From the NCBI GenBank assembly GCA_035430965.1, contig DAOMHQ010000010.1, forward strand, positions 1 to 47,824: a stretch of 47,824 nt of DNA. The letters run 5' to 3'. Below are positions 7,775 through 16,600 of the stretch, piece by piece. The stretch is from JAKPRU01 sp029568995 (lineage in GTDB: Bacteria; Hinthialibacterota; Hinthialibacteria; Hinthialibacterales; JAKPRU01). A program made the translations under genes and the position numbers. The notes below the pieces were generated by a model. The model saw only the letters and a list, made by a program, of their open reading frames with translations, was not told the origin of the DNA and did no database searches. Each line of letters starts with the position of its first letter. Position 1 is the stretch's first letter.

Positions 7775-9406
7775 TCAGCGCAGAAGCCAGTCTGCAACCG
7801 GCGTCCGGGCGGTAAGTCGATACAATCCGCCCCTGGCTGTCCCGATCAGAAGACCGTTATGGGCATCGGCGGCCAGGCAGGTGATTTCGCCGATTCCATC
7901 CACAACGGGGGAGAGGGTTTCTCCTTCCCGGAGAAAAACGCTCTTTCCCCCCTGGGCCGCCATCCAGATTCTGTCCTCGGCTCCCGGTGCAACCAGGTAC
8001 CGCCCTCCTTCAGTCATGTCCTCATATTCGACGGATCGAGCAGACTCAGGTCTGGTCGTGGAAGGCATCGGACCGGGCGGTAGCATCTGATCTTCTACAA
8101 CTACGGGGGTTCCGTCCGAACGGATGAAAAATCCGACGACGTTCTGAGCCGGAATCGTCTGTGGGGACGAGATCCCTTGTTGAAGACTGGCTCGAATCAC
8201 TTGGGCTGTTCCCTCTCCTCTTGTCAGCAGGGCTACGCCTCCAACCGGGTCTGTCGCAAGGAATTCGCAGGGGGGAGACAGGAACGGGGTCTCCTCTTCC
8301 CCGGAACGACAAAGAACATGGAGCATGCTCGCAAGCGGCTCGTACAGGTAAATCAGTCCGTCCCCTCCTACGGTCAGTTGAGGAGGAAATGTGGGAAAAG
8401 AACTCTGGAGTGTCCAGATCGGCTCAACAACGGAACCGACTCGGTCCGGGTCGATCAGCGACACTTGCCCTGGAGGAAGGTCCTGAAGCACGGCAATGGC
8501 TCCGTCAGTGAATGCGCCAAGCCCCAGAGGTGTGGAGATTCCCCGTACCAGAGGTGTTCGGATTCCGGCTTCATCCACCAGGAAAACGGAATCGGTGCTT
8601 TGTTCAATCACCCCCAGTCGCCCATCGGGCAGGACCGCAAGGCTGGTCGGACCGATGAGACCGGAGACAACGGGTCGAATCCACTCGTCCCGAATGGCCA
8701 CAATCCCCCCCCAGCCATCGGGAGGTGGGACATTCTCCATCAGGAACGTTGTGGCATAGATCGTGCCGTTGGGGCTGACCGCGATTCCGGTCGCGTCAAC
8801 CAGCTTAATATGGGCTAGAACCGCGCCGTCCGGGGTAAGGCGCGTGATCCTGCCCCCTCGGAAATCCAATCCCTGCTGTTCCGTGACCATCAGGTCTCCA
8901 CCAGGAAGCAAAGCAATATCAGCGGGGCCTTCCAGGTCGTCACGGAGAGTCATTTGCTCTCCGGTCTGCAGATTAATGGCCAGCAGGACGCCTGTCCCAT
9001 ATTCCACCACATAGACGTGACCGTTCTTGTCCGAAACAAAAGCCGTTGGTCTTTCCAGACCTTCCGCAATGATTTCTTGTTCGCCCGATGTGAGGTGGAC
9101 TGCAACCAGCGTACCGGGGTCCTCAAGCAATACCCAAAGATCTCCATCCACAAACTCCACATCAACCGGAGTGGGAAGATCGGTTGCCAGAATCTGCAAA
9201 GATCTCGACCGGGAAACCTGCAAGATCCGTCCCCGGTCAAATTCGCAGAGAAGGATTCCGTCGAGACCGGCGGCTATGCCGCTTCTCAACATGCCGGTCG
9301 GCAGAACGGATTCCAGGGAGAACGAATCGGCGACACGTGGCGCACTCCGGATTGGCAGGGGAACAAGCAACCAGAGAACAACCAGCGCCGCAACAGAGCG
9401 AATCAT
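7775..9406 (-). CDS. Secreted NHL/SMP-30-like beta-propeller protein
   Basis: 543 residues with a clear signal peptide (SVAALVVLWLLVPLPIRSA). The rest consists of repeated four-stranded blades with patterns such as PVDVEFVDGDLWVLLE, PADIALLPGGDLMVTEQ, TGIAVSPNGTIYATTF and PTSLAVLPDGRLGVIE, typical of NHL or SMP-30-like propellers. No catalytic site is evident, so a binding or structural role outside the cytoplasm is likely. It is the third gene of the sigma-FecR operon. Its ATG (9406) overlaps the fecR stop by one base (TGATG), and a GTG at 9409 is an alternative start; AAGGA precedes both. Tight coupling suggests a functional link to the anti-sigma-like protein. Confidence 0.85.
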   Translation of the reverse strand: MIRSVAALVVLWLLVPLPIRSAPRVADSFSLESVLPTGMLRSGIAAGLDGILLCEFDRGRILQVSRSRSLQILATDLPTPVDVEFVDGDLWVLLEDPGTLVAVHLTSGEQEIIAEGLERPTAFVSDKNGHVYVVEYGTGVLLAINLQTGEQMTLRDDLEGPADIALLPGGDLMVTEQQGLDFRGGRITRLTPDGAVLAHIKLVDATGIAVSPNGTIYATTFLMENVPPPDGWGGIVAIRDEWIRPVVSGLIGPTSLAVLPDGRLGVIEQSTDSVFLVDEAGIRTPLVRGISTPLGLGAFTDGAIAVLQDLPPGQVSLIDPDRVGSVVEPIWTLQSSFPTFPPQLTVGGDGLIYLYEPLASMLHVLCRSGEEETPFLSPPCEFLATDPVGGVALLTRGEGTAQVIRASLQQGISSPQTIPAQNVVGFFIRSDGTPVVVEDQMLPPGPMPSTTRPESARSVEYEDMTEGGRYLVAPGAEDRIWMAAQGGKSVFLREGETLSPVVDGIGEITCLAADAHNGLLIGTARGGLYRLTARTPVADWLLR

Positions 9407-10227
9407 CACGGATTATCCTTGTAACTATCCAGGGAGCGGCTGGGGAAATTCTGCCGCATCAGGTCGATGAATACCGGGTTGCTCTTTTCGGCATCCGAGA
9501 GCGGGATTCGCCACTCCGCGATTTTCAGGCGGTCAACCCGGGCGCGCGCTCCCAGAGTTCCGTTCCGGACTTGCACGGTCTCGCCCGTACCCAACTCCAC
9601 GGCACTCCCTCCCGATTCCACTTTCACACGGCCTGCCTCGACCGAAACGTTCACCTCACTGCCTGAGCTGGCGACCTCAAACCTGGTCCCCAGGACGGTG
9701 ACGGTGACATCTCCGGCTTTCACACGGAAAGAATCCTTTCCTCCCGTCGTTTTACTGACCTCCGCGAATATCTTTCCCGCAATTAAGTTGATATCACGCC
9801 GGTTGTCCAGTCTCAGTGAAGTGGACTCATTCATTCGGAGACTCGACAAATCCGACAGCAGGAGCGCCGCCATGGATCCCTGGCCGCTTTGGATGGTCGA
9901 TCCATAGCGCAGCTTGGCCAATTGGGCAATCGGACCCTGTTCAGTGGAGATCTCATCCCCAACCGTCAAAAGGACAATCGCCGGATGGGAGGATTTCCAC
10001 GGCCCCCATAAGACGACGGCAGCGAGACAGCAGGCGACGGCAGTTCCCCAGACCCAGCGCAGCCCAAGTCTCGGTCTCGCTGATTCTTCCGTCCGAGTGG
10101 TTAACAGCCCCCGTTCCACGCCACGCCGGAGCCTTGCCAGGTCGGGACGAGCCGATTCGCCGAGCGTTTTCAGAATCCGGTCTGTTGCGGGATTGTCGGC
10201 GGGTTCGGATCGAAATAATCTCAACAT
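9406..10227 (-). CDS. FecR-domain transmembrane protein (putative anti-sigma factor)
   Basis: 273 residues. A cytoplasmic N-terminal segment of about 57 residues is followed by a single membrane span (about 58-75). The outer FecR domain has GDEISTEQGPIAQL, GSTIQSGQGSMAALLLSD, NLIAGKIFAEV and the hallmark VTVLGTRFEV and VEAGRVKVESG. FecR-type proteins relay an outside signal to a cognate ECF sigma factor, the product of the gene just upstream. The start at 10227 has AAAGGA nearby; an ATG at 10254 lies two bases past the sigma stop but has no ribosome site. No TonB receptor is next door, so the classical Fec-type signal is not indicated. Confidence 0.9.
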   Translation of the reverse strand: MLRLFRSEPADNPATDRILKTLGESARPDLARLRRGVERGLLTTRTEESARPRLGLRWVWGTAVACCLAAVVLWGPWKSSHPAIVLLTVGDEISTEQGPIAQLAKLRYGSTIQSGQGSMAALLLSDLSSLRMNESTSLRLDNRRDINLIAGKIFAEVSKTTGGKDSFRVKAGDVTVTVLGTRFEVASSGSEVNVSVEAGRVKVESGGSAVELGTGETVQVRNGTLGARARVDRLKIAEWRIPLSDAEKSNPVFIDLMRQNFPSRSLDSYKDNP

Positions 10228-10256
10228 CGTGGTATTTCCTTTATCGCTCTGCATCT

Positions 10257-10868
10257 TCAGATATCGTCCACGGATCGCACGCCCATTTTTCCCAGACGGA
10301 TCTCGATTTTTCGGCGTGCCTTGAAAAGGTGGCTTTTCACCGTTCCTTCACTGATATTCATCATCCCTGCGATTTGTTCGCAAGAGAATCCTTCTGTGTA
10401 ATGAAGTATGACAATTTCACGCGCTTTCTCCGTCAAGCCGGACAGGCAACAATCCCAAATCTCTCTCCGATAGATCTCCGATCCGATGGAGGCCGACCGA
10501 GGGATTGAATCAGGAAGAGACCGTTCCCGTGTGAGGTCTGAGAGGAGTGCAACCTTCCGGCGCAGACGGCGGAGCAATCCACAGCACTCCTGGCGGACAA
10601 TGGACCGGAGCCAGGGACCGAACCGAAGCGGATCGTTCAGACCCTCAAGATATCGGTATGCCTTGATAAAGGCCTCTTGCACGGCGTCCTCCGCTTCCTG
10701 CCGATCCCGCAGAATCGCGTAAGCGGTGGCGAAGGCCTGACCGCCATACCACTCTACAAGGGAACCGAAGGCAGAGCGATCCCCCGCCTGGGCACGTCTG
10801 ACCAGATCGGAATGGTCCTCTTGGGGATCCGCCACAGGCGGAAATCCTGCCACCGTGTCGTTCTCCAT
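10257..10868 (-). CDS. RNA polymerase sigma factor, ECF subfamily
   Basis: 203 residues with sigma-70 region 2 (LVRRAQAGDRSAFGSLVEW, RDRQEAEDAVQEAFIKAYR, FGPWLRSIVRQE) and region 4 (LTEKAREIVILHYTEGFSCEQIA, with the helix-turn-helix ISEGTVKSHLFKARRKI). Regions 1.1 and 3 are absent, as expected for ECF factors. It would direct transcription of a small regulon, probably including its own operon. It is first in a three-gene operon with the FecR-domain protein and the secreted propeller, and is divergent from the prepilin at 11044. A weak AGAG precedes the ATG. Confidence 0.95.
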   Translation of the reverse strand: MENDTVAGFPPVADPQEDHSDLVRRAQAGDRSAFGSLVEWYGGQAFATAYAILRDRQEAEDAVQEAFIKAYRYLEGLNDPLRFGPWLRSIVRQECCGLLRRLRRKVALLSDLTRERSLPDSIPRSASIGSEIYRREIWDCCLSGLTEKAREIVILHYTEGFSCEQIAGMMNISEGTVKSHLFKARRKIEIRLGKMGVRSVDDI

Positions 10869-11043
10869 ACGCAGTCTCTATTGCAAAGAATGCCGTCAGT
10901 CTTGTTTCAGTTTACCGAAAAAGGAAAATAGTCCATGCCTCTCTTGCGTTATAGAGTATGGATATCCATCCGAATTCAGGCCAGTCTATTTGTACCCATG
11001 CGGGGGTCGATCCATCCAAGGCTTGGAATGTCGGTCTGAGAGA

Positions 11044-11658
11044 ATGAACCTGCATTCAAACCGTTCCGGCTTCACTTTGACCGAATTGATGGTCAGCATG
11101 ACCTGTGTCGGGATTCTGGCCGCGATTGCCCTGCCGACCGTGCAAGACCTTCTTGTGCGCGCGAAAGTCGCTCAAACCGTGGCCGATCTGCGCATTCTGC
11201 GAGACGGTGTCGAAGCGTTCGCCCTCGACACAGGCCGTTACCCCGTCGGTTCAACCGATCCCCCCGTTTCGCTCATCACCAACTATGACGCAAGGCTCGT
11301 ACTGCAGCCTTTGGTCGGGACTTACTTGCCCAGCGATTCCGATCAATTGGTGGATGGTTTCAGCGTGGAGGCCGTCCGTAGAATCAAATCCTCCATCGCG
11401 TTGGATCTGTCGGCAGTCCCCGATCTGGTCGGGTATTCGTATTTCGATTATGCACATTTTCTGGTTCCGCCGTGGCAGCCGAAACGAGCGTTCGCACTGA
11501 CCAGCCTGGGGCCGGATCGGATCGATTCAGGATTGGGAATCGCAGTTCGTCAACCAGCCCTTCTCCAGGCCACACGGTACGAACCGTCCAATGGGTTGCG
11601 AAGCTCCGGCGACATTGGAATCGGAAGTCTGTCTCTTCCCAGTATTCTTCCGCACTGA
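11044..11658 (+). CDS. Type IV prepilin / pseudopilin-like protein
   Basis: 204 residues. The N-terminus has a prepilin peptidase site (NRSG, cleaved before FTLTELM) with Glu at +5 and a hydrophobic helix (MVSMTCVGILAAIALPTV). The following RAKVAQTVADLRILRDGVEAF resembles the helix of GspG-like pseudopilins and is closely similar to that of the second prepilin at 30729. The frame also opens further upstream, at 10855, but the ATG at 11044 gives the short basic leader normal for prepilins. The ribosome site is weak (GAGAG). No pilus assembly genes are adjacent. Orphan prepilins of this kind are numerous in planctomycete-like genomes and their role there is unclear. Confidence 0.85.
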   Translation: MNLHSNRSGFTLTELMVSMTCVGILAAIALPTVQDLLVRAKVAQTVADLRILRDGVEAFALDTGRYPVGSTDPPVSLITNYDARLVLQPLVGTYLPSDSDQLVDGFSVEAVRRIKSSIALDLSAVPDLVGYSYFDYAHFLVPPWQPKRAFALTSLGPDRIDSGLGIAVRQPALLQATRYEPSNGLRSSGDIGIGSLSLPSILPH

Positions 11659-11670
11659 ATCGCCATTCCA

Positions 11671-11770
11671 NNNNNNNNNNNNNNNNNNNNNNNNNNNNNN
11701 NNNNNNNNNNNNNNNNNNNNNNNNNNNNNNNNNNNNNNNNNNNNNNNNNNNNNNNNNNNNNNNNNNNNNN
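11671..11770. other. Assembly gap (100 N)
   Basis: A run of exactly 100 N starts 12 bases after the prepilin stop and ends 78 bases before the tandem-receiver gene. A round 100 is a placeholder, so the true missing length is unknown and a small gene could be hidden here. Confidence 0.98.
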
Positions 11771-11848
11771 GCGTGGGACATGCCTCAAGGGATCGTTTCT
11801 TTCCGATCGAGCAAGCCGGAAATCCGGAGAAAGGAGAGGGCTTTCCCC

Positions 11849-12697
11849 ATGGATCTTGCAGCGGTCAGAGTCTTGATCACGGACGATTCCGGCGCCATGC
11901 GTCGGATTCTGACCGATATGCTTAGACGCCTGGGTATCCGGGAGGTCGATGAGGCCAGGGACGGCCTGGAAGCGCTTCAGAGAATTCGGACAACTCCGTA
12001 TGACCTGGTCCTGATGGATTGGAACATGCCCGGAATGAAGGGAATCGATGCGGTTCGCGAGATCCGCGCGAAAGGCAATCGAGTTCCCATCATCATGGCG
12101 ACCACGGAAAGCGACAAATCCAAAGTCGTTGAGGCCCTGGTGACCGGGGCCAACGATTATATCATCAAGCCGTTCACGATCGCCGTCCTTTCCACGAAGA
12201 TCCAGGAGACACTGAATCGCGCCGACGTGCAACCGATGCCGTCCGTCCAGGCGGAAAGCACCGTCTCCACCGAGGATGTAAAAATCCCTTACGATTCGTT
12301 GAAAGTGCTTGTGGCGGATGACTCCAGTTCAATGCGTCATATTTTGACGCGGTTTCTGCGCGGCACAGGGATTCAGAGCCTCGACGAGGTCTCCGACGGA
12401 CGAGAGGCCGTCCAGAAGGTCATGCAAGGAGGGATTGATGTTGTTTTCATGGACTGGAACATGCCCGAGATGAACGGACTGGAGGCTGTGAAGGCAATTC
12501 GGGAGATTGGAGAGAAGGTTCCCATTATCATGGTCACCCAGAAGAGTGACCGGGAGAATGTCATCGAGGCGCTTGCCGCCGGGGCAAACAACTTCATCGC
12601 CAAGCCATTCTCCGAAGAGATTTTCGCCAAAAAATTAAGAGAAACCCTGAAGAAGGCCTTGCAAGAGGCCGCGCCGCCCGAAACAGGCGCAAAATAA
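11849..12697 (+). CDS. Response regulator with two CheY-like receiver domains and no output domain
   Basis: 282 residues in two receiver domains of about 120 residues joined by a 25-residue linker. Domain 1 has the acidic pair Asp12-Asp13, phospho-acceptor Asp57 (LVLMDWNMPGM) and Lys107 (IIKPF). Domain 2 has Asp157-Asp158, Asp202 (VFMDWNMPEMNG) and Lys252 (IAKPF). All key residues are present in both, so both should be phosphorylatable. The domains are CheY-like and similar to each other, suggesting duplication. No effector domain follows; the protein may act through protein contacts, as CheY does. AAAGGAGAGGG precedes the ATG. The histidine kinase is not in the visible sequence. The frame is open back into the N gap, but the strong site sets the start. 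Confidence 0.92.
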   Translation: MDLAAVRVLITDDSGAMRRILTDMLRRLGIREVDEARDGLEALQRIRTTPYDLVLMDWNMPGMKGIDAVREIRAKGNRVPIIMATTESDKSKVVEALVTGANDYIIKPFTIAVLSTKIQETLNRADVQPMPSVQAESTVSTEDVKIPYDSLKVLVADDSSSMRHILTRFLRGTGIQSLDEVSDGREAVQKVMQGGIDVVFMDWNMPEMNGLEAVKAIREIGEKVPIIMVTQKSDRENVIEALAAGANNFIAKPFSEEIFAKKLRETLKKALQEAAPPETGAK

Positions 12698-12962
12698 CCC
12701 TCCACAGCGGGAACAATCCATGCTTCGGAATAAGCCGTGAATCTCCTTACCCCTCGCATTCCCTGTCAGGGCATAACATTCCCTTTTCATGGAGGAGATC
12801 GGAATCACTTGCCATCAGCCTGTATTTGGTCGGACAAGCCAGTCCTGCCATGCGCCGATCAGAATCAACATGAACTCATGACGGATAACTGAAGAATTCT
12901 TCGGCTCCGCCGGTTCTTAGGAGAGATATACCTTTACGCATTGTCACAAAATATCCTCGCCT

Positions 12963-12978
12963 TGGCACCGGGTTTGCG
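12963..12978 (+). promoter_or_regulatory. Sigma-54-type (-24/-12) promoter
   Basis: TGGCACCGGGTTTGCG matches the consensus TGGCACG-N4-TTGCW closely. The invariant GG and GC are separated by exactly 10 bases. It points towards the giant protease gene. The predicted start of transcription is near 12989, just before the AT-rich stretch. Confidence 0.6.
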
Positions 12979-13201
12979 TTAATATTGAGCGTGATCCTGA
13001 AATTATGTAATATATTTTGTTATTATGTCATTTTTACTTGCATTATCGTTGGAATGAGTTATAGTTTATCAAGGGGTTCTGTTCAGGATCAGACAAGCAA
13101 TGTCACGGATTTTTACATAAGAAAGTGCCTTCTGATCGGAAGAGACCGAGACGGAGATCGCCACGTCGCGGCCCTTCGCAGATTCCGGGCGGCTCTTCCT
13201 A

Positions 13202-13245
13202 AGAAAGCTCGCCCATAGACAGGCACGGGGGTCTGCCCCACCAGT
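13202..13245. repeat. Dispersed 44-base repeat, copy 1
   Basis: Matches 34752-34795 without gaps at 35 of 44 positions. The conserved core reads GACAGGCAC followed by a G-rich stretch, CTG and ACCAGT. A related inverted sequence (GGGGGTCTGCCCC) also occurs at 27529-27541. Both gapless copies lie between genes. Confidence 0.55.
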
Positions 13246-13648
13246 GGGTCAGGCGTCTCTGGCAAAAAAGGGCCGGAAGCGCGCTTTCTTCACCCCCATC
13301 ACCGGCCCTGCTGGAGGGAGGCTCGAAAGAAACAGGAAGATTGCGTATCTTCCGTTGGCTGAAATATCAGGAATCCGGCAGGTTTTTGAATGTCTCCAGG
13401 CAGACGCTGTCGGATATTGATTCTGCTGATAGAATCGAGGCGGAGAGACGGTTTTGCATCACAGAATGACCACATCTCTGGCTTTCTCTCCACAAGGTCT
13501 TCATTTCATCGCCAAGTTGATTTTTGATGAACACGCCATTTCCCGTCATCTCTGAGGATTGAATGATGATGGATGTTCGGTCATCTCATCCATGCGTATT
13601 CCCTGTCCGATTCAAGAAGACTGCCGTTTCCGAGAGAAAGGGACCGTC

Positions 13649-16600
13649 ATGACCTCGAAGTTCCCATCCAAGCTGTTCCTATTTTGTATTTGGCTGACCT
13701 GTTGGGCCTCCTTATGCGTGAATGCATCGGACGGTTCCTCTCTCGCGGCCGATCCACTTGTTTCCTCCGCCGTATACGCCACGTTTGATGACCTGCCCCC
13801 GACCGGACCGAATGACTCCCCCGGCGACAGCGCCGACTGGATTTACACGACAGCCGGTATTCACCCGGACACAACCTATCCGATGACGAATTATGACTGG
13901 GCGGGATGGCGAAAGTCGGCAGGATATGCAAGTCCGAATGGGAACATCCGCAACTTTTTCTATCTCTATTTAAACACCTACAACTCTTCCCACATGGGAT
14001 TCTCGACCTACGGGTATCTCGAGATCGACGATCTGGTCGCCGTTCAAGGCAATAGCCTTCGATATACCGTTACCGGGGGAATCAACGAAAGCGGAACCTT
14101 TGGACTGCCCGTTACCACAAAAGAGCAGTTCTTATCCTATCAGAACGCCGGGAACGATCCGGTAGCCCAAGGCGTGGTCGTGGGACATCCATACCTCTAT
14201 TTCGCGAACAACAGTCCCAGCTCCAGCCCGATTCCATTACCGGAAGCACAAGGAGCCAATAGACTCAGTATGTACTATTTCGCTCCAGCGACCTTGACAA
14301 ACGGCACGGGCGGTTCAAAGAACCGGCCTGAAATCACGATGCATCTCGGCCCATTCAACGGCACGGGCGGCCACTGGTATCACGAGATCTGCAACCAGGG
14401 GGGCGGCTGGACCCATGTGCTCGCCGATGCCCATCCACAGCACAACAATGCCTGGTCAAGCGCCTCTCTGTATCCCTATCCGAGTTCCAGTCTTCGCGAC
14501 ATGGGGATAGCCTATTTCAATAGTTGGTATCGCTGGTACATCACGTTCAAACCTCATGCCGGAATCGGACAGATACCTTACAGTGTCTGGTATGATGAAG
14601 TCGAGTTTCGAACGGATTCCGAACCTCAGAATAGCGAGACGATTTGTTCCCCCGCCGTGACCTGGTTTCCCGCAAGCCGAACCTTCGAAATCGGCTTTAT
14701 GGATAAGTACAAAAACAACCAATACAGCTACTCGACATACGAGGTACGCTACGCGTTCGATCCCATCACGAATTCGACCTGGAATGACGCCACGCCCGTT
14801 CATATCCTCGCGGATTCACGGTTCGGCATTAACGAGCGAACGGATGGCAAATTTCAAAAGTGGTCACCCTATTACAATTCCGTATGGGCACCGTTTACCC
14901 TTTCGAGTACCCAAGACCTGAATCGCCTTACCGCCGGGACTGTCATCCACTTCGCCATTCGGGATATTTCCCAGATCAATGGAGACAGTCTCCATCCGGT
15001 CACCAATTCCGGTATCGGGCATTGGACTGTTGATGGGAGGGACTATGCGAATCACGGAAATACATTCGATTATGCGGGCGATCGAACCGCTCTACCTCTC
15101 ATTAAGCGAATCGACTATGAAATCCCGAAAGAACCTCCTTCCGGTTTCGGCTCGCTTACTGTGACGATTTTTCCTCAACTGGCGGCAACAGCCGGTGGGC
15201 AATGGAGGCGGGTCGGAACCGAATCCTGGCTGAACAGCGGCGAAACGGAGACGCGGCTTCCGGTCGGCGACTACTTTGTGGAGTTCCGTACCATCAGCGG
15301 TTGGGAAACACCAGCGACGCAGACTATAGCAGTCACGGACGGTGGAACAGCCCGGCTTGAGGCAACCTACCTCCAGATTCCGGATATGAAAGTCTATACG
15401 ATCGCGGGAAATGGACAGGATTCCTTCTCCGGGGACGGTGGCCCGGCGATTCAATCCACTCTGTCCTTTCCCTATGATGTCGCTGTCGACGCTACAGGTT
15501 GTATCTATATTTCCGATTCCGGTAATGCACGCATCCGCAAAGTCAATCTCTCCGGGATCATCACGACAATCGTCGGTACCGGAGCGGAAGACTATTCCGG
15601 CGATGGCGGACCGGCTACTCAGGCCACATTGAATACGCCATTCGGCATTCATGTCGATTCGTCCGGGAATCTGTATATCGCGGACACATTTAATCACGCG
15701 ATCCGCAAGGTCAACCAGGCAGGGATTATCAGTACGGTTGCCGGTAACGGCACGTCGGGCTATTCCGGCGACGGTGGTTCCGCCAAAACCGCGCAGCTGA
15801 ACAAACCGAGCGCTATTGTTACAGATCATAATGGGAATCTCTATATCGCCGATACGGATAACAACATCATCCGAATAGTCAATGTTTCGGGGATGATTTC
15901 GACCATTGCGGGCAATCGGACTTACGGTTATTCCGGTGACAACGGCCCCGCGCTCAATGCATCGTTTCGGCATCCCATGGGCCTGGATCTGGATGCAAAT
16001 GGAAATCTGTACGTCGCCGACATTGGAAATTCGGTCATACGACGTATTACGCCCAACGGCATAATCAGCACAGTGGCGGGCAACGGAACCGAAGGGTATT
16101 CCGGGGATGGCGGGCCTGCGGCACAGGCGCAGCTCTTTAATCCCTCGGATGTTGTGCTTGATCCGACCGGGAATCTCTACATCGCCGATAGCGCCAATCA
16201 AGTTGTTCGTCTTGTGGACATCGCGGGTCGTATTCGCACGATTATCGGGACCGGTGAGTCCGGTTTCTCCGGGGACGGAGGTCCCGCCGACCAGGCGCAA
16301 TTCACCAATATGACCGGCCTTGCCATGAACGCGGGTGGGCAGATTTACATCGCCGACTTGAATAATCAGCGGATCCGATTGGTTACTTTACCCGTGCAGG
16401 CCGATGCCGGAACAGATCGAACGACCTTCGTCGGACGCGTTGTTCAATTGAACGGTGTCGGAACCGGCGGGAGTGGAAGATATACCTATTCCTGGACTAT
16501 TCTGTCCGGCCCGGACTCTGATTCCGGTCAGTTCTCTTCAACGACGAAGGCAGATCCTCTTTTTGCGCCGTCAAGCGCCGGAATTTACGAGATTCAATTC

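Larger units (their letters stand above)
12698..13648 (+). other. Long gene-free region and leader before the giant secreted protein
   Basis: 951 bases without a convincing gene. It holds a sigma-54-type promoter (12963), an AT-rich stretch around 13000-13075, a copy of a dispersed repeat (13202-13245), and a stem AGGGCCGG (13269-13276) with CCGGCCCT (13302-13309). A 77-codon frame opens with TTG at 12985 and has one hydrophobic stretch. It has no ribosome site and runs into the repeat, so I do not call it. If the promoter is real, the giant gene has a leader of about 660 bases. Confidence 0.6.

Noticed and set aside
10855..11043. N-terminal extension of the prepilin frame
   Set aside because: It runs into the divergent sigma-factor start and gives a 63-residue leader, which is atypical for a prepilin; the ATG at 11044 yields the normal short basic leader.
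12891..12902. GAAGAATTCTTC palindrome as an operator
   Set aside because: A single 12-base palindrome in a non-coding region, not near a promoter box; chance is likely.
12985..13218. 77-codon frame just after the sigma-54-type promoter, with a hydrophobic stretch
   Set aside because: TTG start without a ribosome site; the C-terminal half runs into the dispersed repeat; no resemblance to a known family.
13559..13648. 30-codon N-terminal extension of the giant protein from TTG
   Set aside because: The ATG at 13649 has a ribosome site and starts directly with a signal peptide; the extension would bury it.
15092..16300. 402-codon minus-strand frame inside the giant gene
   Set aside because: Antisense of the NHL repeats, which explains its repetitive look.
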